Source of the DNA: Clostridia bacterium
GTDB lineage: Bacteria; Bacillota; Clostridia; Christensenellales; UBA1242
Length of the DNA stretch: 8,182 nt
Direction of reading: 5' to 3'
Assembly: GCA_017650795.1 (NCBI GenBank)
Contig: JAGCEE010000118.1
Location: 1-8,182 of the forward strand
Shown piece after piece: positions 1 through 6,715 of this stretch (within the stretch, counting starts at the first letter, position 1; each line of letters starts with the position of its first letter). The notes beneath the pieces are model-generated. The model was not told the origin of the DNA. It ran no database searches and worked only from the letters and a program-made list of their open reading frames with translations. Both the position numbers and the translations under genes were made by a program.

Positions 1-2
1 TT

Positions 3-740
3 GAAAATATAAATTTTGAAGAATATGCAAATGTTTTACATCGTGCAGTATCTGGTTGTGACACACAAAGTAGGCGTAATTTTTTTATGTATTCATGTAA
101 TATATTACAGAAATTATTTCACATTGAATATCCGTTAGAATTTGGGTCATTGGATTCAGAATTAGACCCACTTTCAAAAGGAAAATTTATTTTTCATAAA
201 GATAACTCAAAGTATGGTTGCAAAGTTTTAATTAGCGATAAATTATTAAAGACAGATAAAAGCGCCGAAATGGATGGCTGTGTGGATTTTTTCACAAAAG
301 CTCTGGAAGAAAACAATGCTTGGAAAATTCCACTAACAATTTTGCTTACTATTTGCCATGAATTCAAACATGCTTACGATTATTTTAATGATAAACTTGT
401 TGCAATAAACCTTTCAAAATTAAAAAATTTAAGTGATGAGGAAGTTAAGGCCATTTATTTTTTAAGCCCTGCGGAAATAACGGCTAGAAAAGTTCAAGTA
501 GAGTTGTCAAAAGAAATTTTAACAAGGTTATTACCTTTCTGCCAAAATGAAAGACACTATTCTTTAAGTGTATATATAGAGGAAAACATGCTTCCAACAT
601 TAAACAAAGAGTTCGCAACTATTAAAAGGGCAGAAAATGGAATGACGATGATTTTGGAAAATGCTAACATAAAAATAAAAGATTACATTTTACCAATTTT
701 AACAAATGATAAATCATCAACCATTACGCAAGACAAGTAG
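3..740 (+). CDS. Putative HExxH zinc metallopeptidase, 5'-truncated by the window edge
   Basis: The frame is open from the left edge, and the first in-window start codon is ATG at 87. No ATG, GTG or TTG lies in frame between 3 and 86, and the 28 codons before 87 look protein-like, so the true start is probably upstream; a start at 87 (217 residues) cannot be excluded, although only a weak purine-rich site precedes it. Counting from the ATG at 87, a hydrophobic helix leads into HEFKH at residues 91-95, followed by Ala and aromatic residues. That is the arrangement of a gluzincin-type active-site helix: two His ligands and a catalytic Glu (E92). The segment SPAEITAR at 127-134 supplies E130, a plausible third zinc ligand 34 residues after H95. 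No signal peptide or membrane segment is visible in the part present, so it is probably cytosolic. HExxH-Glu helices of this kind occur in ImmA/IrrE-like and many accessory-gene peptidases, but I cannot assign a family or substrate. The gene ends in TAG and is followed by a terminator at 896-924. Confidence 0.65.
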   Translation, partial: ENINFEEYANVLHRAVSGCDTQSRRNFFMYSCNILQKLFHIEYPLEFGSLDSELDPLSKGKFIFHKDNSKYGCKVLISDKLLKTDKSAEMDGCVDFFTKALEENNAWKIPLTILLTICHEFKHAYDYFNDKLVAINLSKLKNLSDEEVKAIYFLSPAEITARKVQVELSKEILTRLLPFCQNERHYSLSVYIEENMLPTLNKEFATIKRAENGMTMILENANIKIKDYILPILTNDKSSTITQDK

Positions 741-792
741 TTTTTGTAAAATAGTAAAAATTTCAAATCTATCAGCAAATGAGGTTTGTGGT

Positions 793-842
793 TGTTTGTA
801 GAGCAAACAGTAAAAACTGCACGCTTATTTAATTTCTACAAA
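793..842 (+). other. Mutually exclusive hairpins in a non-coding stretch
   Basis: TGTTTG (793-798) pairs with CAAACA (804-809) across a 5-nt loop. Alternatively, TTTGTAGA (795-802) pairs perfectly with TCTACAAA (835-842) across a longer loop. A third small stem, CAGT (808-811) with ACTG (816-819), also competes with the first. The structures share bases, so only one of the first two can form at a time. This could be an RNA switch, a processed 3' untranslated region or the end of an old mobile element. In AT-rich DNA chance pairing is also possible, and no family is recognised. Confidence 0.3.
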
Positions 843-895
843 ACGAAACATTGATGTCAAAAAACAGTATTGTCTTGTAAAAGAAATAGAATATA

Positions 896-924
896 AAAAG
901 GTTGCAATTATAGCAATCTTTTTT
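896..924 (+). terminator. Intrinsic terminator after the metallopeptidase gene
   Basis: A 10-bp stem with a single G-U pair (896-905 with 913-922) and a 7-nt loop runs straight into a T tract ending at 924. It lies about 155 bp beyond the stop at 740, so that transcript would have a long 3' untranslated region. The stem begins with an A run, so it could also terminate transcription on the opposite strand. Confidence 0.8.
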
Positions 925-1038
925 ATTTGTGGGCTTGATTTTTATTTAATAAAAATATTTCCGTTTAGTATATTTTTACGGGGAAAAAAGTATTTGTTTA
1001 AAAGTATTGGACTTAAAAATTTTTATTGATTTTTTTGC

Positions 1039-1067
1039 TTGAATAACCATTTAATTTATGTTAAAAT
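1039..1067 (+). promoter_or_regulatory. Sigma-A type promoter of the ABC-F gene
   Basis: The -35 element is TTGAAT (1039-1044), followed by a 17-bp spacer and the -10 element TAAAAT (1062-1067), with an extended TG at 1059-1060. Transcription would start near 1074, giving a leader of only about 23 nt with AAGGAAG (1084-1090) 6 nt before the ATG. That leaves no room for a leader-peptide attenuator of the kind seen before inducible resistance ABC-F genes. Confidence 0.7.
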
Positions 1068-1096
1068 AAATCGTAATTTTATTAAGGAAGTAATTT

Positions 1097-2680
1097 ATGA
1101 TAAATGTTAGCGGAGTAAGTTTACAATTTGGTAGCAGGGTGCTGTTTAAAGATGTAAATTTAAAATTCACAAAAGGCAACTGCTATGGAATTATTGGTGC
1201 AAATGGTGCCGGAAAATCCACATTTTTAAAAATATTAACGGGCGAGATAGAACCAAATAAGGGCGAGGTGACTATTACCGCAGGCGAAAGAATGTCGGTT
1301 TTAAAACAAAACCAAAATGCTTATGATGAGCATACTGTTTTGGATACCGTGCTGCTTGGGTACGAAAGGTTAATGGAAGTGGCAAGGCTTAAAGATGAAT
1401 TATATGCAAAACCAGATTTTACCGAAGAAGATGGATTAAAAGCTGCCGAATTAGAACAAGAATATGCCGACATGGGTGGCTGGGAAGCAGACGGCAATGC
1501 AAAAACACTACTTAAAAACGTTGGCATAGAAGAAGACGATTTTTATAAGTTAATGAGTGAGATTGACCCTAAAAAAAAGGTAAAAGTGCTTCTTGCTCAG
1601 GCACTTTTTGGAAATCCTGACATTTTGGTTTTGGACGAGCCAACAAACAATTTGGACTTTAAAACTTGTAGATGGCTTGAAGAGTTTTTGCTAGATTTTG
1701 AAAATATGGTTATTATTGTTTCGCACAACCGTCACTTTTTAAATAAAGTTTGCACTCATATTTGCGATGTAGATTATGGCCAAATAAATATGATGTTAGG
1801 TAATTACGATTTTTGGTACGAAACCTCACAACTACTTGCAAAGCAGTTAAAAGACCAAAATAAAAAAGCAGAGCAAAGAGCCAAAGAGTTAAAAGATTTT
1901 ATTGCAAGGTTCTCGGCAAATGCATCTAAATCTCGCCAAGCAACTTCAAGAAAGAGAGAATTAGAAAAACTAACAATAGAAGATATTAAAATATCATCTA
2001 GAAAATATCCATATATAAATTGGGAATTTGAGCAAGAGATTGGTAAAGAAATATTAGTTGTAAAAAACCTAACAAAAAAAGGATTTTTTGAAAACCTATC
2101 ATTTAGTCTTGCAAAGGGCGACAAGGTGGTAATAATGGCAAATAACAGCCTTGCACCAACCATGTTATATAATGTACTAATGGGATTAGACAGCGCCGAT
2201 AGTGGAACAATAAATTGGGGCAAAACAATATGTGCTGGATATTTGCCACAAGACAACAGGTCTTTCTTTGATGATTGTCATTTATCTATTGTGGATTGGC
2301 TAAGGCAATTTTCAAAAGACCAAACCGAAACATACATTCGTGGTTGGTTAGGAAGAATGCTTTTTTCTGGCGAGGAAGCATTAAAAGAAGTTAATGTTTT
2401 ATCTGGTGGCGAAAAGGTAAGATGTATGCTTGCAAAAAGCATGCTTAAAGGTGGCAATTTGTTAATTTTGGACGAACCAACCAACCATTTGGATTTGGAA
2501 AGCATAACGGCATTAAACAAAGGAATGATAAACTATCGAGGGTGTATGTTATTTACTTCTCATGACCAAGAAATTGTAGAAACTGTTGCAAATAGAGTTA
2601 TTGATATTGTTTCGCCAACAGACATTAGATATTCTATGACAACTTACGAAGAATACTTGAATTCTTCTTCAAAAAATTAA
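1097..2680 (+). CDS. ykpA: ABC-F family ATPase, YkpA/YbiT type
   Basis: This is a soluble protein with two nucleotide-binding domains and no membrane segments. ABC-F proteins bind the ribosome near the E site and act on translation; the YbiT/YkpA branch is usually considered housekeeping rather than antibiotic-resistance. Domain 1 (about 1-235) has Walker A GANGAGKST (34-42), Walker B ending in LDEP (179-182, catalytic E181) and switch His H210. Its signature is the degenerate MSEIDPKKK (153-161), as in YbiT, where the usual LSGG is also replaced. The linker (about 240-305) carries the diagnostic block RFSANASKSRQATSR (271-285). Domain 2 keeps LSGGEK (435-440), LDEP (458-461) and H489, but its Walker A position reads ANNSLAPTM (348-356) with no lysine. 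From memory, Bacillus YkpA is similarly altered there, and the stretch around 398-470 resembles YkpA closely. The 527-residue length is normal for the family. It has its own promoter and no terminator before the next gene, so some read-through is likely. Confidence 0.93.
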   Translation: MINVSGVSLQFGSRVLFKDVNLKFTKGNCYGIIGANGAGKSTFLKILTGEIEPNKGEVTITAGERMSVLKQNQNAYDEHTVLDTVLLGYERLMEVARLKDELYAKPDFTEEDGLKAAELEQEYADMGGWEADGNAKTLLKNVGIEEDDFYKLMSEIDPKKKVKVLLAQALFGNPDILVLDEPTNNLDFKTCRWLEEFLLDFENMVIIVSHNRHFLNKVCTHICDVDYGQINMMLGNYDFWYETSQLLAKQLKDQNKKAEQRAKELKDFIARFSANASKSRQATSRKRELEKLTIEDIKISSRKYPYINWEFEQEIGKEILVVKNLTKKGFFENLSFSLAKGDKVVIMANNSLAPTMLYNVLMGLDSADSGTINWGKTICAGYLPQDNRSFFDDCHLSIVDWLRQFSKDQTETYIRGWLGRMLFSGEEALKEVNVLSGGEKVRCMLAKSMLKGGNLLILDEPTNHLDLESITALNKGMINYRGCMLFTSHDQEIVETVANRVIDIVSPTDIRYSMTTYEEYLNSSSKN

Positions 2681-2686
2681 AATAAT

Positions 2687-2699
2687 TCAAATGATTTGA
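2687..2699. repeat. 13-bp palindrome overlapping the -35 of the next promoter
   Basis: TCAAATGATTTGA is a perfect 6+1+6 inverted repeat just after the ABC-F stop. It overlaps the -35 hexamer at 2696-2701, where a repressor operator would sit. It is short and AT-rich, so chance is a serious alternative. Confidence 0.25.
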
Positions 2700-2724
2700 T
2701 ATTGACAAAAAAATGTTATAAAAT
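2696..2724 (+). promoter_or_regulatory. Probable promoter of the acyltransferase-lysS unit
   Basis: TTGATA (2696-2701) lies 17 bp before TAAAAT (2719-2724), the same architecture as the promoter at 1039-1067. A perfect TTGACA at 2702-2707 overlaps it, but its correctly spaced -10 region is poor and would start transcription on top of the ribosome-binding site. I therefore prefer the first pair. AAGGA (2734-2738) follows, 7 nt before the start codon. Confidence 0.55.
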
Positions 2725-2745
2725 GCTACAAGTAAGGAATAAACA

Positions 2746-3876
2746 ATGATAGAGATTAAAGAGGTAAAAACAAAAAAAGATATAAATACTTTTGTTGATT
2801 TTCCAAACAAACTTTATAAAGATTGTCCACATTATTCTTATCCTTTTAGGTCTGATGAGGTTGGCAATTTTAATCCAAAGAAAAACCTTTCACTAAAAGA
2901 TTGTGAGGTTGTCACATATCTTGCGTATGATGATGGCAAGGTCGTTGGAAGGGTGCAAGGAATAATACAAAAGGCATACAACAAAAAGGTAAACGAAAAA
3001 AGAGTCAGATTTTCTAGATTTGATTGCATAAATAGTGTGGCAGTTGCAAAAGCACTTTTGGGAGCGGTTGAAGCATGGGCAAAAGATAAAGGTATGGAAA
3101 TTGTTCATGGTCCACTTGGATATAGCGACTTAGACCGTGAGGGAATGCTGATTGAAGGCTTTGACGAAATGTGTACTTTTGAGGAGTGGTATAACTATCC
3201 ATACTATAAAGATTTGGTAGAGGCTTGTGGTTATACAAAAGATGTTGATTGGTTAGAACGAAAAATATATCCATCAAAAGAGGTTAGTCCAAAAGTGGCA
3301 AGGGTTGCCGATATTGTAGAAAAAAGATACAAACTCAAAAAAGTTGAAATAAAATCAAAAAGAGAGTTCTTTAAAAGATACAAAGATGGCATTTTTGAAG
3401 TTTTGGACCAAAGTTATAACGATTTGTATGGCGTTGTGCCATATTCAAAAGAATTAAAAGAACAATTATTTAAACAATTTAAAAGCTTTGTAGAACTAAA
3501 ATATTGCTGTGTTATTGTGGATGAAAGCGATAAGGTGATTTGCTTTGGTGTTTCGCTTCCAGCATTAAACAAGGCTGTTTATAAATCAAAAGGTAGGCTT
3601 ACTATTCCTGCAATATTTAGATTGCTTCATGCCCTAAAACACCCAGAGGTTGTAGATTTTGCAATAATTGGAGTTAGACCAGAATGGCAAAACAAGGGTG
3701 TTAATTCGTTGGTGTTAAAGTATATAATGCAAAACATGGGTGCTTATGGTGTAAAATATTGCGAAACCAACCTTTGCCTAGAAGATAATGTAAAAATCAA
3801 TCAAACATGGGAATATATAGAGCACGACATAGTAAGACGTAGGCGTGCATTTGTTAAAAATTTAATAAACAAGTAA
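2746..3876 (+). CDS. GNAT-like N-acyltransferase of the large two-part (YghO-like) type
   Basis: The product is a 376-residue soluble protein whose parts resemble acyl-CoA-dependent GNAT acyltransferases. The N-terminal half has the strand pair around YLAYDDGKVVGRVQG (58-72), typical of GNAT beta2-beta3, and a conserved-looking block HGPLGYSDLDREGMLIEGFD (121-140) that I associate with a family of about 370-residue hypothetical acetyltransferases including E. coli YghO. The C-terminal half contains GVRPEWQNKGVNSLV (309-323), matching the acetyl-CoA pyrophosphate-binding motif A (Q315, G318). It is followed by a typical terminal strand with an N-containing CLEDNVKIN segment (344-352). The acceptor substrate is unknown for this family. 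The start is supported by AAGGA 7 nt upstream. The gene is 34 bp before lysS with no promoter or terminator between them, so the two are probably cotranscribed; a link to translation or to lysine/tRNA metabolism is only a guess from that arrangement. Confidence 0.75.
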   Translation: MIEIKEVKTKKDINTFVDFPNKLYKDCPHYSYPFRSDEVGNFNPKKNLSLKDCEVVTYLAYDDGKVVGRVQGIIQKAYNKKVNEKRVRFSRFDCINSVAVAKALLGAVEAWAKDKGMEIVHGPLGYSDLDREGMLIEGFDEMCTFEEWYNYPYYKDLVEACGYTKDVDWLERKIYPSKEVSPKVARVADIVEKRYKLKKVEIKSKREFFKRYKDGIFEVLDQSYNDLYGVVPYSKELKEQLFKQFKSFVELKYCCVIVDESDKVICFGVSLPALNKAVYKSKGRLTIPAIFRLLHALKHPEVVDFAIIGVRPEWQNKGVNSLVLKYIMQNMGAYGVKYCETNLCLEDNVKINQTWEYIEHDIVRRRRAFVKNLINK

Positions 3877-3910
3877 ATAATTAAAATTAAAAAAACAAAA
3901 GGATAACAAA

Positions 3911-5386
3911 ATGGAAAATAATAATATTCAAAATCTATCTAGCGAGGTAGATATAAGACGAGAAAAAATAAACAATTTAGAGAGCATGGGCGAAATTGTA
4001 TATAAAGAAAAATTTGACAGAACACATACTCTTAAAGATGCAAGACTTTTGGAAGATGGAACAAAAGTAAGTGTTGCTGGAAGAATTGTGTTTAGACGAG
4101 TTATGGGGAAATTTGGCTTTATGCAAATTAGAGATTTGGAAGCAAAAATTCAAATTTCTGTTGGTGTAAACGAACTAGACCAAGAAGCTTATGAATTTTA
4201 TAAAAAGATGATTGATATTGGCGACTTTGTTGGTGTTGACGGCGAATTGTATACCACTCAAACAGGTGAAAAAACCGTTAGGGCATACAAAGTGACATTA
4301 CTATCAAAGGCTTTAAGACCACTACCAGAAAAATTCCACGGACTTGTGGATCAAGAAGCAAAATATCGTCAGAGATATTTGGATTTGGTTTCTAACGAAG
4401 AAGCAAGAGAGGTGTTTATTGGAAGAAGCAAACTTCTTGCATATTTAAGAAAATTCTTGGGTGAAAATGGCTTTATGGAAGTTGAAACTCCAATAATTCA
4501 AAATGCCGTTTGTGGCGCAAGTGCAAGACCATTTTATACTCACCACAATGCCCTAGATAAAGACTTTAATTTAAGAATTGCACCAGAAACATACTTAAAA
4601 CAATGTATTGGCGCAGGCTTTGATAGAGTTTTTGAGGTTGCAAAGTGTTTTAGAAATGAAGGTATGGACACTCAACACTTGCAAGAGTTTACACAAGTAG
4701 AATGGTATGCATCTTATTGGAATTTTGAAGATAACATCAAATTTTTTACTAAATTTTTAAAAGGTCTTTTAATAGAATTAAAGGGTGATACAAAAATAGA
4801 AAAAGACGGCGTTGTTTTGGACTTTGGTAAAGAAGAAATTGACAGATTAAACTATACCGAAGAAATGACAAAAATATTTGGTTTTGACTTTTTGGCAATA
4901 GATGAACCAGAGGTTTTAAAACAAAAGATTGTTGATGCTGGTTTGTTCTCTATGGCAGAGTTAGACGAGTATAAATCACTTAGCCAAATTATAGATTTTG
5001 TTTATAAAAGAAAAATTCGTGAAAATGTCGTTCAACCAACAATAATATACAACTATCCAGCTGTTTTAATTCCACTTGCAAGAAGAAATGATGAAGATTC
5101 AAGAAGAATTGATGTTTTCCAATTTGTTGTAATGGGCACCGAACTTTGCAAAGCATACTCCGAACTTGTTGACCCAATTGTTCAAAGAAAAGCCTTTGAA
5201 GACCAACTAAAAGCAAAAGCACAAGGCGATGATGAGGCTATGGATTTGGACGAGGGATTTATGCTTGCAATGGAACATGGTATGCCACCAATTTCCGGGC
5301 TTGGCTGTGGACTAGATAGACTACTTATGTTAATATATAACCAACCATCTGTAAGAGATGTTGTGCTATTCCCAATCATGCGTTAA
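3911..5386 (+). CDS. lysS: Lysyl-tRNA synthetase, class II, divergent
   Basis: The enzyme charges tRNA-Lys with lysine using ATP, acting in the cytosol as a dimer in this family. The 491-residue length is normal. An N-terminal OB-fold anticodon-binding domain spans about 54-135. The catalytic core begins with KYRQRYLDL (151-159), the usual LysRS entry into motif 1. The block CGASARPFYTHHNALD (201-216) and LRIAPETYLK (221-230) are characteristic of LysRS. Motif 2 is FRNEG (247-251) with the HxxxF part at H256-F260, and E264 and Y266 occupy the lysine-pocket positions. Motif 3 is GLGCGLDRLLML (463-474), containing R470. Oddities: the usual TRHNPEFT reads TQHLQEFT (254-261), and the normally Asn-rich NAFSELNDP segment reads KAYSELVDP (414-422), although E418 is kept. 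These suggest a divergent LysRS lineage, but the retained motifs favour an active enzyme. AAAAGGA (3897-3903) lies 7 nt before the ATG. A strong terminator follows the stop codon. Confidence 0.92.
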   Translation: MENNNIQNLSSEVDIRREKINNLESMGEIVYKEKFDRTHTLKDARLLEDGTKVSVAGRIVFRRVMGKFGFMQIRDLEAKIQISVGVNELDQEAYEFYKKMIDIGDFVGVDGELYTTQTGEKTVRAYKVTLLSKALRPLPEKFHGLVDQEAKYRQRYLDLVSNEEAREVFIGRSKLLAYLRKFLGENGFMEVETPIIQNAVCGASARPFYTHHNALDKDFNLRIAPETYLKQCIGAGFDRVFEVAKCFRNEGMDTQHLQEFTQVEWYASYWNFEDNIKFFTKFLKGLLIELKGDTKIEKDGVVLDFGKEEIDRLNYTEEMTKIFGFDFLAIDEPEVLKQKIVDAGLFSMAELDEYKSLSQIIDFVYKRKIRENVVQPTIIYNYPAVLIPLARRNDEDSRRIDVFQFVVMGTELCKAYSELVDPIVQRKAFEDQLKAKAQGDDEAMDLDEGFMLAMEHGMPPISGLGCGLDRLLMLIYNQPSVRDVVLFPIMR

Positions 5387-5395
5387 TAAAATTTT

Positions 5396-5420
5396 AAAAA
5401 TACCCTATGGGTATTTTTTT
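5396..5420 (+). terminator. Intrinsic terminator after lysS
   Basis: A perfect 10-bp stem, AAAAATACCC (5396-5405) with GGGTATTTTT (5409-5418), has a 3-nt loop (or a slightly larger one if the last pair is open) and continues into a T run to 5420. It begins 9 bp after the lysS stop and separates this unit from the phosphoesterase operon. Confidence 0.9.
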
Positions 5421-5523
5421 ATGATAATAATGGTAATTGTTTATATGTGTTTTTGTATTTTCTTGTTGTTTTATAAAAGTGCATTATTATTGCCATTTTA
5501 ACTTTTAATATTATTTTCACATA

Positions 5524-5552
5524 TTGACATAATAAAGTATTTATGATACAAT
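5524..5552 (+). promoter_or_regulatory. Strong sigma-A promoter of the phosphoesterase operon
   Basis: A consensus -35 TTGACA (5524-5529), an exact 17-bp spacer and -10 TACAAT (5547-5552) are reinforced by an extended TG at 5544-5545. It is the best promoter in the window. A start near 5559 would give a leader of about 20 nt containing the strong ribosome-binding site GAGGGGA (5568-5574). No operator-like repeat overlaps it, so expression is probably constitutive or set from elsewhere. Confidence 0.85.
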
Positions 5553-5579
5553 CAAATCAGATTAAAAGAGGGGAAAGTA

Positions 5580-6710
5580 ATGGAAGAAAAAAACAAAAAA
5601 TATTCTAAACTTAAAACTCCAAACAATGTTTCTACAATCGCAAAAGTAGACCAACGCTTAGAGAGTTTTAAAGAACAAATTGCGGCTGATGATTTTAGTC
5701 CAATAAAAACAATTCAAGTTGATGCTTCACAAAACGAAGAAATCGTACTCTTGGTACTAAACGATTTACATATTGGCTCGCCAGGGTGTAATATTGATAA
5801 AATTTTAAGGGCATTAAAAGAAGTAAAGCACATTCCAAATGCGTACATAATTTTAAATGGTGACTTAATGAACAATGCAAACAACATTGGTAAATCTAGT
5901 CCACTAGAAAATGACCTTTCACCAATGAACGAGCAAAAAATCATTCACACCATATTTAGTGACCCTATTATTAAAAATAAAATTATTTGTTCTACAAGTG
6001 GTAATCACGAAAGTGGAGCAAGAGCAAAAGATAGTGGACTAGATTCACTTGGTACTCCAATGGCATCATTGGGATTATTAGATAAATATGCCAGATATAT
6101 GGCACAAATTGTAATTAAGATTAAATGCCCATATACTCAAAGCGGAACAGCAAATTGTAGAGTGCTTGTAAGACACGGAACTGGTGTCGGTGGAAAGAGT
6201 GGTGCAATATTAGATAAAATGTTTGGCATTTTAAGAGATTTTGGAAACTACGATGTTGTCTTCCAAGGCCACACTCATAAAAACTTAATGTCATTAGATG
6301 ACCAAGTTGTTCAAAATGGCAAATACAGCACAATAAAAAAGCCGGTTTCTGTAATAAACGTTCCATCATTTGAAGAGGCAAGCCAATACGCAATGGAAGT
6401 TGCAATGCCTGCTCCAAACACAGATAATAGTTTTTATTGCATAAAAGCTGTGACAAACTTTGATGCACTTGATAGTTATTTAAATGATGGCTATAATGTG
6501 CTTCCATATAGCTTTGTTGTAGATACAGTTAGTTTAGATAGACCAGAACTTGTAAAACTCGGAGAACTCAACTTTGATACGACAATAGATGAGGATAAGC
6601 TGGAAAGAGCAATAGATAATTTAACAAACCGAACAACAAAAAAAGTAAAAAGACCTCGTGCAAAAAAACAACAAGAAGCAGATGAAAATGAAGAAGGAAT
6701 GGAGGCGTAG
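5580..6710 (+). CDS. Calcineurin-like metallophosphoesterase with a complete active site
   Basis: The product is a 376-residue cytosolic protein with all five metallophosphoesterase motifs in order: DLH (D62, H64), GD (D95), GNHE (N142, H143), the isolated His of RHGTG (H199), and GHTH (H231, H233). These build a two-metal centre, usually Mn or Fe, that hydrolyses phosphomono- or phosphodiesters, so it should be an active hydrolase. The glycine-rich loop after H199 (HGTGVGGKSG), followed by DKM and then YDVVFQGHTH, recalls phosphoesterases often found in phage genomes. The first 50 residues are charged and of unknown role. The C-terminus (about 351-376) is a basic run, RTTKKVKRPRAKK, followed by an acidic tail, suggesting nucleic-acid or protein contact. 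The substrate is not readable from sequence; nucleotides, RNA, DNA and phosphoproteins remain possible. GAGGGGA lies 5 nt before the ATG. It is first in a compact three-gene set, with its last codons carrying the GGAGG site of the next gene. Confidence 0.88.
   Translation: MEEKNKKYSKLKTPNNVSTIAKVDQRLESFKEQIAADDFSPIKTIQVDASQNEEIVLLVLNDLHIGSPGCNIDKILRALKEVKHIPNAYIILNGDLMNNANNIGKSSPLENDLSPMNEQKIIHTIFSDPIIKNKIICSTSGNHESGARAKDSGLDSLGTPMASLGLLDKYARYMAQIVIKIKCPYTQSGTANCRVLVRHGTGVGGKSGAILDKMFGILRDFGNYDVVFQGHTHKNLMSLDDQVVQNGKYSTIKKPVSVINVPSFEEASQYAMEVAMPAPNTDNSFYCIKAVTNFDALDSYLNDGYNVLPYSFVVDTVSLDRPELVKLGELNFDTTIDEDKLERAIDNLTNRTTKKVKRPRAKKQQEADENEEGMEA
6701..6705 (+). promoter_or_regulatory. Ribosome-binding site inside the end of the first phosphoesterase gene
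   Basis: GGAGG lies in the final codons of the upstream gene, 10 nt before ATG 6716. It fixes that start and, with a 5-bp intergenic gap, suggests translational coupling and linked amounts of the two proteins. Confidence 0.8.
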
Positions 6711-6715
6711 CATTT

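Larger units (their letters stand above)
741..1096. other. 356-bp intergenic region
   Basis: No convincing gene was found here. A 17-codon ATG frame at 779 lacks a ribosome-binding site. The first part (about 779-870) is less AT-biased than its surroundings and can form several hairpins. It is followed by an intrinsic terminator (896-924), then a very AT-rich stretch leading to the promoter and ribosome-binding site of the ABC-F gene. The segment could be a 3' untranslated region of the preceding gene or the scar of an older element. Confidence 0.7.

Noticed and set aside
779..832. Short ATG frame of 17 codons in the intergenic region
   Set aside because: It has no ribosome-binding site, overlaps competing hairpins, and its product has no recognisable feature.
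1804..2256. 150-codon open frame on the minus strand inside the ABC-F gene
   Set aside because: It is wholly antisense to a well-conserved gene, and its product has the Ser/Phe/Leu-rich composition typical of antisense shadows, with no recognisable motif.
2648..2667. Hairpin GAAGAAT/ATTCTTC at the end of the ABC-F gene as a terminator
   Set aside because: The stem is short and AT-rich, lies within coding sequence, and is not followed by a T tract.
1097..2680. ABC-F gene as an antibiotic-resistance determinant
   Set aside because: The linker block and degenerate motifs match the YkpA/YbiT housekeeping branch, and the leader of about 23 nt leaves no room for the attenuator usual in inducible resistance genes.
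5428..5498. Loose inverted repeat (AATGGTAAT and ATTGCCATT) between the lysS terminator and the next promoter
   Set aside because: The arms are about 45 nt or more apart, AT-rich and include a wobble pair. This is expected by chance at this base composition.
6121..6507. 128-codon open frame on the minus strand inside the first phosphoesterase gene
   Set aside because: It overlaps the GHTH-motif region of a clear gene. Its His/Leu/Gln-rich product reflects antisense reading and has no domain.
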